A DNA stretch of 64,000 nt from Lepidostoma basale (Eukaryota; Arthropoda; Insecta; Trichoptera; Lepidostomatidae), in assembly GCA_022606425.2 (NCBI GenBank), contig JAHDVF020000880.1, positions 682,001-746,000 on the forward strand, given 5' to 3'. Below are positions 10,150-21,700 of this stretch, in pieces; within the stretch, counting starts at the first letter, position 1, and each line of letters opens with the position of its first letter. The notes beneath the pieces are model-generated. The model worked only from the letters and a program-made list of their open reading frames with translations, had not been told where the DNA came from and ran no database searches. The position numbers and the translations under genes were made by a program.

Positions 10150-10925
10150 TACGAGGGTCATCCGGAAAGAATTACCCGTTTGGGAATATGAAAAAATCTA
10201 CATAGTTTATATAAACAAATATGAAAGTTTTATTTGTAAAGAACACACCTTAAACTACTTCTCTACATAGTCACCTAGCAAATTTAAGCATTTGTCGTAA
10301 CGTGTGACGAGTTTTTGTATCCCAGCGTCATATTCCTCCGCAGCCAGTGTATTGAGATACGTAGTCACATCATTTTCGCATAATGCAGGTGGTGTTTAAC
10401 AACTTCATGAATAACTGCTCGTGAAACATTACAAAAATGTTCACAGATCTCATCAATTGTAACGCACTGATCTTAATGAATTTGCCAATTGAACTCAGCA
10501 GCTCGTCCGCAATAACTGACGGCCGTCCCGAACGCTCGTCATCACGGGTGTTCTCTCTTTCCAAGTTGAAATTATAACACCAACGCCAAACAGGGGCCAT
10601 ACATTTAGCCCCTCACTACCAAATCACATTCCAACAATGCTTTCTACAGACGTTAGAGGAATAGCCCTTAGAGCTGAACCTCTGTAAGCCAGAAGATCCA
10701 AGTCTAAGTCCACGACTCATCCATAACATTGTCTCTATATACCTCCTTCAATTGCCTATAAATATCGCAAGGTCCAACATTATTAAACATTCACAGAAAG
10801 AACACAGTCGTTGCACATAGATAGCTGAAATACAACTGAATGTGTTAGTACTTGTCCGGCGGCTACTCTATTCGCCAGCGCTGCGCACGGCGTAAACGGG
10901 TACTACTTTACGGATGACCCTCGTA
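10150..10925 (-). mobile_element. Mariner-family DNA transposon, internally deleted
   Basis: The terminal inverted repeats are TACGAGGGTCATCCGGAAAG at 10150 and the same sequence with one change ending at 10925, with TA at each end. On the - strand the transposase remnant shows an N-terminal part with YNFNLERENTRDDERSGRPS (10480-10600). It also shows the C-terminus VTTYLNTLAAEEYDAG, LVTRYDKCLNLLGDYVEK and stop at about 10253. The catalytic core with the Asp triad between them is missing, so it cannot mobilise itself. A Jockey 3' tail is inserted at 10610-10712. Confidence 0.8.
10610..10712 (+). mobile_element. Jockey-type LINE 3' tail nested in the mariner
   Basis: About 100 bp of the Jockey 3' UTR (CTACCAAATCACATTCCAAC..., ending CTGTAAGCCAGAAGATCCAA and a short AAGTC tail). 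It matches 20090-20187 and 1860-1962. It sits inside the mariner, so it was inserted after the mariner arrived. Confidence 0.7.
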
Positions 10926-10954
10926 GTATGTTTGAAATATTTTTTTTAGTTGCG

Positions 10955-11235
10955 TTTAAACAAACAAACAAACCATCACACCGTTTCCCCGCAGGGGTAG
11001 GCAGAGAGAATAGACCGCCACACTACTCTATCCTGGTGAACCTCTCTAGCTTCCTCCACATTCATACAACGAGTCATACACGCACGTCGATTCCTCCGAC
11101 TTCTAACATGACCAACCTTTAAAATTTGATTAATTTGGTCGTGCCATGTTTTCCTCAGTCTGCCTCGACTCCGTACCTATTACCATCATTAACGTATACT
11201 TTCTTAACCATTCTTTCTCCATCGCGTTGCGTTTA
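10955..11235 (-). mobile_element. LINE-A 3' end, diverged subfamily
   Basis: Starts with a (CAAA)n variant of the tail, then ACCATCACACCGTTTCCCCG. It runs back through the region encoding RRACMTRCMN and the RGRP block to the VYVNDVNG region at about 11200. The subfamily matches 56864 (CGTTTCCCC, GGCAGAGAGAATGGACCGCC) better than the common copies. Confidence 0.75.
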
Positions 11236-11766
11236 AATGAATTAATTTTTGGAAGTGTTGATGATTGGGAAAAAAGTTTGAAAAACTATGGGTAAGCTTT
11301 TATTTTCTTTAAATATCCGTTTGACTGAACACGGAACAGTCCACTGGAGAAATACATATATTGATTTCACGTGCGCTTGGATATGGATCAATTCTTAAAC
11401 GTAAACAGAAAATTATTCAACGACTCAATATTCAAAGTAAGTGGGAAAAAATAAATAAAAGTTTTAGGTACGCAGACTCGACCCTAGTAGTTTAACCAGA
11501 AACTTTTTATATGGGGCTGTTGAAGTTGGGAAGAATAAGTGTATAACTAGATACAAAGGGAATGATACCGAACTAGGTACACTGTTTTATTAAACGAGAA
11601 TTTTTTACTACGGAAGGAAGAAAGGAACCGCTATAAAAATAGGGATATTCATGAACTTGTGTTACAGAATATGACATAAATATTTTACAGTTACTTCATA
11701 AAAGAATGTACCTACGTTTTGATCTCAACATTAATACATATTTGACATATTATATATTAAAATAAT
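11236..11766. other. Unassigned sequence
   Basis: AT-rich. No coding, RNA or repeat signal could be supported. Confidence 0.4.
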
Positions 11767-11919
11767 GAATTTTTACTTGTTGTATGTTGTCATTGGTATT
11801 ATGGTATCCCATAATATGTAATCTACTCATGAGAGTACAATAAAATTTTGTATGTTTGTAAAAAAAAATGTTTTACGAATCATAACCCTAAGTATAAAGA
11901 TACTTCTTCCTCTTCTTCG
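11767..11919. repeat. Direct repeat, left copy
   Basis: About 150 bp (TTTTTACTTGTTGTATG..., TATTATGGTATCCCATAATA, ..., CCTAAGTATAAAGATACTTC) that recurs at 12370-12522, 603 bp downstream, with a few base differences. The RTE-like 3' end lies between the two copies. Confidence 0.8.
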
Positions 11920-12290
11920 AGTGCCTGTCAGGTCTTCCCGACGTCGGCTATATCCTTGGTGTAGGCCTCTCTGTTCTGTGATAGACGGAACAACTTCCCC
12001 ACTCCCCAACTCCGGTTCATTCCTTGATATTCTCGATCCAGGACATCTGGGGTCTTCCCACACCGCGCCTACCCTCGATCTTCCCTTTTATGATGAGGTA
12101 TAGCAGATCGTATTTCTCGTTGCAGAGAATGTGTCCTAAATATGCCATCTTTCTAGACTTCACATCAGAAAACAATTCTCCTCCAACTCTGGCTCTATGT
12201 AGCCCTCATTGTTGGTGACCACATCAGTCCATGAAATACGCAACATTCTGCGATGGAGCCACATTTCAAGTGCTTCTATACGGTTTATTG
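11905..12290 (-). mobile_element. RTE-like LINE 3' end
   Basis: On the - strand the sequence reads back from the (GAA)n-like tail (CTTCTTCCTCTTCTTC on +) through GRPQMSW-type and 'LGHIL.NEKYDLL.LI' segments to 'EALEMWLHRRMLRI' near 12280. This is the typical distal RTE-clade C-terminus. Frame is lost in several places. Confidence 0.65.
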
Positions 12291-12369
12291 AAAAAAATAC
12301 GAATAAAATATTAAAGATACTCATAAAACTATATTATAAACATCCACAGTGTTATTTTTCTTATCCACA

Positions 12370-12522
12370 TGAATTTTTACTTGTTGTATGCTGACATTGG
12401 TATTATGGTATCCCATAATATGTAATCTACTCATGAGAGCACAATAAAATGTTGTATGTTTGTAAAAAAAAAATGTTTTATGTATCATAACCCTAAGTAT
12501 AAATATACTTCTTCCTCTTCTT
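12370..12522. repeat. Direct repeat, right copy
   Basis: Second copy of the 150 bp unit at 11767-11919. It ends in the same CTTCTTCCTCTTCTTC run but is followed by unrelated sequence. Confidence 0.8.
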
Positions 12523-13611
12523 CACCTGGCTAATTACAGCAATGATAGCCCTAATACGTAATGTCGAAACCGGTAAACTAACTAACTAACTGTATAACAT
12601 TGATAAACATAAAGGTATAACCGAAAAATAGTCGCGATTTTATTGTACATTTCATAATGGAGTTTTACTAAATTAACCCTCACCACTCCAATGTCAAGTG
12701 TGACACGACATAGTATTTTTTATACCAACTCCTAGGTTGACCTAGACGCGATATTAAACGAACCAATCAAAAAAAAAAAACAACAATAATTATATCATAC
12801 TTTACACCTTCCTTATACGGCTTTTAATGGAAAATATTTATGTATGTATTTTTTTTGGAAATTAATTAGCAGTTGGTGGCACGTAAAACGACAATGATTG
12901 AATAGTGCAAAGCGTTAAGACCGCATCCATCAATTGCCCTTTAATATAGATTATTAATTAATAGTATAGATTATTTAAAATATATTAATTTGACCGCTGG
13001 AGTGAAAAAAAAACGGAGTGAAATAAAAAAACGAGTTTAGGATTTTGGAGTATTTTTTAAGTACAAACTTTCAGAGTATAATGATGACAACTCGTAAAAC
13101 TGAGATCCAAGAAATTAAACTGCAGCTCTGTCTTTCGGAATACAAGGCGACATTTGTTCACAGATCCTTTGTGAGCTGGCTATTTGTTTGTTTTCAATGC
13201 AATGCAAAGTAAAATAGTTTCCCGTTGTTTCTTTCCGGCTCAGTCCGTAAGCCCCTCTCGCGACTGCCTTTCAAACTAAATTGAATCTTCAAGAAGATGG
13301 ATGCGAGCGGTTTCCTTTGTTCGGAAGAAAAAGCAGTCAAATAAGGCGGGCTATTCCGTAACGTGTGTCCCCTTTGTCGTTCCCCGTAATTGGAGAATAA
13401 CATCCGGCCTTATAAAGAAACGCAGGACGTTTAATCTGTTTCTCGCAAATAGAAAACGGGAATTATTGTACAATTACGCTAAGAAATAAAATATACTCAT
13501 TCACTATAAAATCCCCAGACTATGACAAGTGTGAAGTTTTTACAAATATGTTTTTTTTTACAAGGATCCCTTATTGTATTATATCTACAACTCAGATTAT
13601 TTTAGATTTTG
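12523..13611. other. Non-coding stretch with a GC-richer island at 13100-13460
   Basis: Bases 12560-12600 hold a GTCGAAACCGGTA hairpin-type block and CTAA repeats. Bases 13100-13460 are GC-richer and non-repetitive, with open frames on both strands but no convincing splice pair. It could be a conserved non-coding element. Confidence 0.35.
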
Positions 13612-13880
13612 CACTTCTTCTTCTTCAAGTGCCCTGTCGGGTCCCCCCAACGTTGTGAAATCTTCCGAACCTTGATAGTTGATAACAGTTCCCTGTCAAC
13701 TCTAGTTCGCCTCAGGTTTGGTATTGGTACCCACGTTTGTCCAGGGGATTCTAAGCATTCGGCGATAGAGCCACATTTCAAATTCCAGTCTGTTCATTGA
13801 GTTGACTTTTAAGGTCCACGTATCACATCCATCTCAGCGCGCCATAGAAAGAGCCATGCTTGGAATAACCTCGACGGTGT
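13612..13880 (-). mobile_element. RTE-like LINE 3' end
   Basis: On the - strand, from about 13880: 'MALSMARxDGCDTWTLKVNSMNRLEFEMWLYRRML' through 'VLRRTRVDRELLSTIKVR' to the RTE 3' end and (GAA)n tail at 13615. It is the same family as the + strand copies at 35303, 46785 and 48650. The segment between the RT hinge and the tail is deleted. Confidence 0.65.
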
Positions 13881-14419
13881 TAAATGTTATTGAATGCAAT
13901 GTATTATTTAAAAAAATAATACAAAATTATTTATTGTAAATGAATATTTTAATAATTTATTTACTGTATACAGGGAATTAATCAGCGAGATTCACAGTTG
14001 ACCTTGCATTACAGTACGTATGGCTGAATACTGTGCGCTCTCCGTCCTCTATCTCAAAAACGGTTGAGCTCATGAAAAAATATTTCAAACAAAATTTGTC
14101 GTAAATTTTATGGTCTACAATTTTTGCATAAATATTAACAACATTGGAGCTACGAAAACCTAGATAATCGCGAAAAAACGATATTTGTGACCTATGACCT
14201 TGAATAACTCACGACCCAGATACTAAATTTTATGTTGAGACAACTTTTAGAACGCCAAAATGAAGGTGTACACGAGTTTCCAGCTTTTATTTTATCTTGC
14301 AATTCGAGATGGACCCCTTTTTCTGCTAATTCGATAATAAACCAAGGTGACTGAGGTACCTCTGAAGATACGCGGGCTGAATTGGCAGTAGATAGGCCAT
14401 ATCTGTTAGAAAACTGATA
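13881..14419. other. Unassigned sequence
   Basis: Bases 13975-14345 are less AT-rich and contain repeated-looking sentences such as TCTCAAAAACGGTTGAGC. No ORF or family is recognised. Confidence 0.35.
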
Positions 14420-14605
14420 GCCGATGGGGAAAACGGGTTCAGGAGTGGAGACCGCGCACAAGATTCCGTAGAGTTGGACGTCCCCCTGCCCGCTGGATCG
14501 ACGATATTATAAGGATTGCTGGATGTAGATAAATGGGAGTGGTGATGGATAGGGGTCAAAATGGCTTGCTTTGGAAGAGGCCTATGTTCAACTCTAGACG
14601 AGAGA
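14420..14605 (+). mobile_element. LINE C-terminal fragment
   Basis: The + strand translation includes RRVGRPPARWIDDIIRIAG, then a stop, then QNGLLWKRPMFNSRRE. This matches the distal end common to several insect LINEs ('GRPPARWxDDIxRxAG ... GLxWxxLGEAYVQQW'). No tail or flanking duplication was seen. Confidence 0.65.
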
Positions 14606-14844
14606 CGGCTGATAAGTTTGTAAGTGTTCGTGGATAAATTAAATAAAAGATACAATAGTAATTATTAATACGAATACGTATACGTATTCGTCTACAAGTA
14701 TTTGTATACATTCAAAATGTTGTATAAAACAAAAACTGGTCCAAGTTAGCATATAAATTAGAGTGACATTTCCAGGCGTTATCTAGCAGTGCGTTAATGG
14801 CGGTAGCCTTTCACATTGCGTTATAAAAAATCTTCTGCTTAATG

Positions 14845-15095
14845 CTTAAATCAAATCTTCATAGATGGCGCTGGTCTGTAAATTGAAACTGACATGTGAA
14901 TTGTGGTGTTGGATATTAACATATATACAACTTCCAAAAATTTGTGGACTTCTTCCAAAAAGAAAGGTGGAATGGGGAATGCTGGAATTACATAAAGCGT
15001 GCGCTTAACCCAACCAATGACAGGTCATAAGTCCTGTAAACACCTCGATCACCATATTCAGTTTCCAGTTTGCATCTTCGTCTCTATTGAGATGA
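14845..15095. repeat. Element B, right half
   Basis: It contains the interior block (GATGGCGCTGGTCTG..., GAAACTGACATGTGAATT) and the right arm (CATAAAGCGTGCGCTTAACC to CGTCTCTATTGAGATGAAATTA). The left arm is missing. Confidence 0.65.
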
Positions 15096-15880
15096 AATTA
15101 ATCTTTCGTATAATTTTTTTTTGTTTTCATTATTTGCAATGAACTTCTACCAAGAAATTTCAATTGATAACTTTAATTATTTGTAGGTAGTATTTCGATA
15201 TAAATATACTGTGATGTTAGTGAGAAAAAAATATGTTTAAGAAGAAAATATAAATATGTTGATTGTATCTAATATTAATTCAAATCCGGTGGCTTCTGTT
15301 ACTACTAAACATTTGAAGATAGGAATAAACAGAGATAATTTAATTAAACCACTTTAGGAAATATGAACGCTTAATTAATTTTAATTTATGTATCCTTCGT
15401 GGCGTACAATTAATTAGACCGGAGTGCTCCTACAAGGCAGAAGAATGAGTTAATTTGATAATTTTAATTACTTTGACTCTCTGATACTTCGCGCTTTCTT
15501 CAGAAAGCCAGGAATTTTACTCCACTCAACTGTACACTGTTTTCCATACAACACAATACAGTTAATTAAATTGCCCAGCCAAGTACAGCGCTATACTCCG
15601 TGGATGGCTTAATCTCGAAGGCGCGAGATTGCTCATTCGTTCTTTGGATGCACGTTCATTGTGCAGTACATTTTAACTTTATAATATATTATAAATATTC
15701 CACGCATTAATTTCAACGATAAAATTAAACTAAATCTCCATAAAACTCTAATTAACCAACTAAGAATTTTGAAATGTCTCTCATATCATTTATACGTCGG
15801 TATAACCTGTTTTTTTAGAAAGAAAAAAAAACTATCAGAGACGCCAGAATTGAGACCATAGATATAATACAATATTACGA
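15096..15880. other. Non-coding, with non-repetitive segment 15440-15680
   Basis: 15440-15680 is richer in GC than its surroundings and has no match to other parts of the window. No coding signal. It is a candidate regulatory or conserved non-coding element. Confidence 0.3.
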
Positions 15881-15884
15881 AATC

Positions 15885-16095
15885 TTGCCAGATACTTGCT
15901 TATGCCGATGATCTTGATATAATTTCAAGAACGTCCAATGATGTCAAACAAGGGTTTAGAGACCAGGAAAACGCTTCTAATAGAATAGGACTTCAAGTAA
16001 ATGCCACAAAACAAAATATATGATCGCATCCAAAATACCTGCAAACATCACAAATGGTCCAGGATCATTATTCAGAGCAGGTAATGTAAGTATAA
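15885..16095 (+). mobile_element. LINE reverse-transcriptase fragment with YADD motif
   Basis: The + frame reads QILAYADDLDIISRTSNDVK, then GFRDQENASNRIGLQVNATK. The catalytic YADD box is present, followed by the 'GLQVN..KT' motif downstream. The frame stops at about 16020. It is an isolated internal piece of a LINE, not the LINE-A type. Confidence 0.75.
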
Positions 16096-17790
16096 CATTC
16101 CATTAAATGACTTAGATCGCGCGAAACTCGACTCCAAACTATAAACATGGTTTTCCAAAAACTGACTTTTTTCGGTACGGTTGACATGATATCTCAAGTT
16201 TTAATTTACCGATTTACTTGAAAATTTGCACAAAGCTCTTTTATATATCTAAAAAAACATTTTTTTTATTTAAAAATAAAAATTTAAAGTTGAAAAAATA
16301 GGTCAAAAATGATTTTTTTTTCAAATCACCGTCACTTTGCGAATTTATTTTTTTCAAAATTTTCCTATCATGATATAACTACATCCTTCTTCAAGAAATT
16401 AATTTTCTTTTTCTCAAATCACTGGAAGGAATCGTATCAACCAGGACGTATTATTTTTTTGTGAGCTCACACTTTGCACGTCTGCACCTTTCTGTATTAT
16501 TGTTTTTTATTTATTTTTATAATTGTATTTTGATGAAATATCAATAAATAATTATTGAAAAAATGCACGTTAATATTTACTGTTTTTTTATTGCGCCTGA
16601 AAAAGCACACAAAATTCAAGCGTCTAGACTAGAAAACCCCTTTAATGCATTTTATAATGTGACATGGTTGTAAACAGTAACAACTTTATCAAAGTTATTT
16701 GAAAACGTGAATTGCAATGCGATAATTTCACTTTAGCATCGCGTGTTTATCATTTAGGGAAGTTCTCCCGGGAACCCAGCTTTATAACACGTCATTTGTC
16801 TCTACGACAAACAGTGACAGCAATATGCGGAGGAGTGCTTTGTGCACGAGTTGATTGCAAGACTTTCTGTAGTTTCCATGTCCCTTGTGTCATAATTGCG
16901 GAGCAAGCGCATCCAATACTGAGCGTGAAGGCAATAATTGAAAACCGCTTTAAGCGTGGTGCATATAAGGATGATACTTTAAATTACATCTGTATAGGAT
17001 TAAGACATTTAATAAATTATTCGTGAAACTATTTTATTAATAAAAATTTGCTGAGAATTTTCCATGTTTATTAAAAAAAATATATATAATCGCTAAAATT
17101 AAAAATTACGAGCTGTCAATAATTTTGTTTTCATAAAAAAAAATATACAGGTAATTATGCAAACATTTCTAAACGCTTTTAATAAATTAGCTTTAGTGAT
17201 AAGTATCTGGCATAAAATATTTTTTTATACCTGATTTAACACACATTCGCATTAGAGATCTCATTTCTACTGCATTTATTAAAAGACAATAAATTTCTAA
17301 AAAACTTTTTTATTCGAATTTAATATTTTATCTCAAGTTTTATTTCACTGAACAATATTTAATTAACTTTTTGACACATCATTTTATTATAAAGTAAATA
17401 TATATTTTTTCAATTGTGAACACACATCACAACACAATGGTGAATATAGAAGAAATTTTATATCTTTGTTCAAGAAATAACGAATAAAAATAATTGCAGT
17501 TTTTATCTTTTAATATTGTAAATGTATTTTATGGACAAATTGATTTAAATAGCGCTAAAAGCATATATTTTTAATTGAGTTCCCTTTATTAATGAAACAA
17601 AGTATTTTACTATGTGACATATTTTGCGTTGAAATTGACAATGCACCCTAAGGGCGAATTTAGCTATTCATTAAATATAGGATTTTAGTTACATAATTTT
17701 AAATTCAAATAACTTAAGTAGACAATTTGAGAATTATTTAGAAAAAAAAACCAAAATATAAAAAATTAATTCAAACACTGTTTTTTCCTC
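16096..17790. other. Unassigned region with a 104-codon open frame
   Basis: Bases 16712-17026 (+) are open for 104 codons and the segment 16740-16985 has balanced base composition in an AT-rich setting. No domain, signal peptide, splice pair or family could be recognised. It may be a transposon remnant, a retrocopy or a conserved non-coding element. Around 17250-17280 there is a tiny LINE-A piece (AGAGATCTCATTTCTACTGC). Confidence 0.3.
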
Positions 17791-17870
17791 TTTTGCGATT
17801 ATTTTTCTCGACATATTTCGAAAGCTTTACACCTTCATCATCGGGAAAATGATATAAAACCTAGGTTCTT
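17770..17870 (-). repeat. Foldback arm with hairpin module (left)
   Basis: On the - strand, 17809-17844 shows CGATGAT, a stem, GAAA, TATG, TC. The whole arm is inverted relative to 20195-20300. Together they look like one foldback unit split by the Jockey insertion. Confidence 0.55.
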
Positions 17871-18156
17871 AAAGTGAGCGATAATGCACCCTTGTGGGCG
17901 TTTGAGACTTTCAGGGGGGCAAAAGAAGACCCAGAAAAAATAGAGAACGTGGGCAGATAAAAAAATATAGTCTAAAAATACAACAAAAAATACGCTTTTC
18001 ACGTAGGTACTAATAAAGCAAATTAAACGTAAATATTGGTTTATTTTGTTATTGTATGTATTGTCATAATTTTCCCATATTTCGAATAACTTTTATGGGA
18101 GGGGGGCGTTGAACGTTTATTTTTCCTGTAAAGGGGGCGGTGGCCCAGAAAAGATT

Positions 18157-20184
18157 TATCCTACAGACTGCTCTAAAAAATGCAACCACAGTTGTAGACA
18201 ACGACATATACAGACCAAATCTACCTGCCGATATCCAACAGCTAATACGCCACAAAAATACCATTAGAAAAATATGGCAAAAATATCGACAACCTCAGGA
18301 TAAAACACTTCTCAACAAACTAAACATTGACGTCAAAAAAGCCATCACCGACTTACGCAATGACCGCTGGATGGATTATCTAGAGTCATTAAACGATGAC
18401 GACAAGACAGCCTTCTGGAAATTATCCAAAAATCTTCGCAAACCCCACTCGAGAATCACACCGTTACAAGGTCCAAATGGATTAGTGTACTCCGACGCCG
18501 ACAGGGCAGAAACATTTGCATCGAACCTAGAAGATCAATTCACGACAAATAACGAACATGACAATCCATTATTCGTGGCCTCGATCGAATCTCACGTTTC
18601 ACAACTATTAGCCAAAACTCCTTCATCCCCACCGATCCCATTCACCTCACCGAGAGAGGTGAAACAACAAATAAAATATCTTAATACCCGCAAATCACCA
18701 GGTCCTGACTCAATATCTAACAAAACCCTCAAATCTCTCCCTCTCAAAGGCATCTGCGCCCTGACAGCGATCTTCAACGCATCCCTTAGACTCCGATACT
18801 TCCCGAAACCCTACAAAATCGCAGACGTTATCCTTCTTCCCAAGCCAGGCAAGGACCCAACAGCTCCTTCAAATCATAGACCAATTAGTCTTCTTCCTTG
18901 CACTGGTAAATTGTTGGAAAAACTCATACAATCAAGACTCAAAACAACACTTTTCACGAACAGAGTACCATTCCAGATTTTCAACACGGTTTCCGTGCCC
19001 AACACTCCACACAACATCAGCTACTTCATGTAGTTGAACTTATTGCCACAAACTTTAACACGCGCAAATTCACCACTTTCTTTTCCCTAGATGTCAGTAA
19101 AGCATTCGACCGCGTCTGGCACACCGGCCTGTTATACAAAATGGGAAAAGCAAACATCCCACTGCCTATGATTCAACTCATAGCCAGCTTTCTGTCCGAT
19201 CGCCTTTTCAGCGTCAAAATCAACAAGGCCAAATCCCTTGTACGCCCTATCAGAGCAGGAGTTCCCCAAGGTTCAGTAATGGCTCCTACTCTGTTCAACA
19301 TCTACTGCAGTGATATCCCTCTTCCCCGAGATCAGAACACCCACATTGCCCAATTCGCTGACGATACGGGCATCATCTCCAGTGCTAAAAGGCCGCTTCT
19401 CGCGACCCGCAGGGTGCAAAAACAGGCCGATGTGCTAGAGGTGTGGTGCAGAAACTGGCGCATTACCATCAATCCGAGTAAAAGCGCAGCGACCCTTTTC
19501 AGTAAAAGACACATTCCTCCAAACATTACCAACATAAAAATGTTCGGCCAAACGTTCCTTGGACCAAAACAATCAAATACCTTGGGGTTACCTTGGATTC
19601 TAAGCTGACATGGAGGCCACACATTACAAATAAAGTCAAAGCCGTGTCAAAAGCAATCTCAGCCCTCTACCCAATGTTAGCTAGAAACAGTAAACTAAGC
19701 ATCGACAATAAACTCCTGATATACAAAACGGTTATAAGGCCGATCTTCACTTATGCAGCCCCAATCTGGGGCTATGCAGCTTCGAGTCACATACAAAAAC
19801 TCCAAATCCTGCAAAATAAGGCTATCCGTTTATCGCTTGGTGCGCCTTTATGGATCAGGATTACACAACTGCACCTAGAATCGGGAATCCCGATGGTAGA
19901 TGAATTCATTCTGAAACTTGCCGAACTTTTTTACAAAGGACTCCCTTCACATCCCAACCCCACAATAAAAGACCTCTCTAATTACGACCCAAACACTTCC
20001 AGCCGCCACAAGCGCCCAAAATCGATTCTCCTTCAGAGGAACACTCCGGGCCACACAAATCATGCCCCCGAATAAACTAACAACCCACCAAATCACCTTC
20101 CAACAATGTTCCCATCAGACGTAAGAGGAATAGCCACACGAGCTGAACCTCTGTAAGCCAGAAGATCCAAGTCCAAGTCCAAGT
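18157..20184 (+). mobile_element. Jockey-type LINE, 5'-truncated, 2 kb
   Basis: The best-preserved transposon in the window. It encodes most of a Jockey-clade reverse transcriptase but lacks the N-terminal endonuclease. Recognisable RT blocks are TRKSPGPDSISNKTL, ILLPKPGKDP, HRPISLLPCTGKLLEK, FFSLDVSKAFDRVWH, RAGVPQGSVMAPTLFN and the catalytic QFADDTG (near 19350). The tail reads ICYKTVIRPIFTYAAP-like to the stop at 20075. Two frameshifts break it, near 18945-18960 and 19541-19553. The 3' end has an (AAGTCC)n tail. A TSD (CCCAGAAAAGATT) lies at 18144-18156 and 20185-20197, so codons before 18157 belong to the target DNA, not to the element. Confidence 0.9.
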
Positions 20185-20194
20185 CCCAGAAAAG

Positions 20195-20300
20195 ATTGGA
20201 AACCTAAATGATAAGTTTTGTGTCGTTCTTCCGATGATGAAGGTGTAGTCTTCGAAAAATGTCGAGATAAATAAACTCAATATTGAAAAAAAAACTGTTT
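20195..20300 (+). repeat. Foldback arm with hairpin module (right)
   Basis: Bases 20231-20263 read CGATGAT, GAAG-GTGTAGT-CTTC stem-loop, GAAA, AATG, TC. This arm is the inverted partner of 17770-17870. Confidence 0.55.
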
Positions 20301-20894
20301 TAATTCATTAAAAATCGTCATTGTAGATTTCCGCAGTGCTTAACGCCTTAAATTTAATATAAATAAGGTATTGAAAGTAGGATTTTTTAAAAACGTATTT
20401 TATAAAATATCGATTCTCATTCGTGATCACATCCCAAGCCCTCGACACACACGCACATTTACTCGAACTGAGAATCAGATTAAAATAATTATATTTCACA
20501 ATGAAACAATCTGAATTTGCCGTTTCTACACGAATATTAAACAATTCAATTTTTTCACTTAACGTTGGACACATTTTTATCTCTTCAGTACAGGTACAAT
20601 TTTTGAATAACATAAAAGTGATATCACACACGCGGTGTATTATTTCGTTTTAGAATTTCTCGGGTACAATGACGATCTAAATTATTATTACACTTGCGTC
20701 TCTTGGTGAATACAACAATGTTTTTTTACATATGAAAAATAAAACAGCATTTTAAAACGAACAATTCATACATTGAAATGTTTCAGTGTGCCAATTTCGA
20801 ATTTAAGTCATTGAAGCCGTAGTCGGCATGATTAAAATTTTTATAATAAATTGACCCAATGTTTAAAAGATATTAATTTTATTGTATACTTATC
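20301..20894. other. AT-rich sequence, no supported gene
   Basis: A 107-codon open frame at 20308-20631 (-) lies in low-complexity AT-rich sequence with no family or splice support. It is probably chance. Confidence 0.4.
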
Positions 20895-21060
20895 CTTATA
20901 GGAGGATGAAGTTGGGAGATATGGGGCAAGATTGTTACGAGTGTCAGATTGGAGGGTCGAAGCGGAGGACAGGAGGAGATGGAGGCGAAGAAGACTGGAG
21001 GCTAAGGCTTGATATGGGCTATAGGGCCATCAAAGAAGAAGAAGAAGTATACTTAGCATT
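20895..21060 (+). mobile_element. LINE 3' end fragment with GAA tail
   Basis: The + frame reads VSDWRVEAEDRRRWRRRRLE, then a broken 'GYRAIK' end, followed by GAAGAAGAAGAAG. It is a truncated LINE C-terminus of another family. Confidence 0.55.
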
Positions 21061-21269
21061 CTAATGAATACAGGGGACGTTTAATTACGATTTCGTTATG
21101 GCCACCATTTTGATTTCAATAACATTTATCTGATAATTCAAAATGGTAACAAAACACAATTGGTCTGGAAGATAAAATGCACCGGTGTAATGAATTGACT
21201 GTGGGATCGCGTAGGAGCTATTTTAAACGAAGAATTAATAAGAATTTATAATGTGATAAATTAGGTCTA

Positions 21270-21700
21270 ACAAAAATATCAATGGCAAGCGTCTGCCCCA
21301 TCATGACGTTTGGAATAGAAGTCAGAGCTGATACCAATAGGACTAAGAACCTTCTTAGTGTACCAGAAATGCGAACCCTACGCTCCACCGCAGGCAAAAC
21401 CCTCAGAGATCGGATCAGAAATGAAACTTTAAGGCCTGCACGTGTTTTGTTGAGGACGGTAAGATGGGGAAGAAGCAGGATGCGCTTTTGGAGAGACCAC
21501 GTGGACCGCATGGAGAATACACGAATTGCACAAATCGTTAAATATGAAAACCCAAGCAGCAAGAGGAAGCACCAGGCAGGCCGCAAAAAAGATGAAGAGA
21601 TGGCTGGACGTCATCATCCCAGGACAGTTCACCGTCACAAACAGGTCATACGACATAAACTAAGAGGAAGAAGAAGAAAAAGAAGAAAAAGATGAAAAAA
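21270..21700 (+). mobile_element. LINE-G C-terminal fragment
   Basis: The + frame has MTFGIEVRADTNRTKNLLSV, MRTLRSTAGKTLRDRIRN and WRDHVDRMENTRIAQ. Compare TYGIKSRADTVKTKSMLRT and LRAIAGKTLCDRVRN in the - strand copy at 36554. It ends in an AGGAAGAAGAAG-type tail. The distal 'GRPPKRW' block is altered here. Confidence 0.75.

Noticed and set aside
13194..13403. Candidate exon on the - strand in the GC-richer island
   Set aside because: An acceptor-like TTTAG is present, but no usable donor follows in frame, and the peptide is unremarkable. Kept only as a possible non-coding element.
19332..19622. - strand open frame opposite the Jockey RT
   Set aside because: It is a shadow of the reverse-transcriptase frame on the + strand.
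20308..20631. 107-codon - strand open frame as a gene
   Set aside because: AT-rich composition, no domain, no splice signals and no neighbouring exons. Length is within chance for such sequence.
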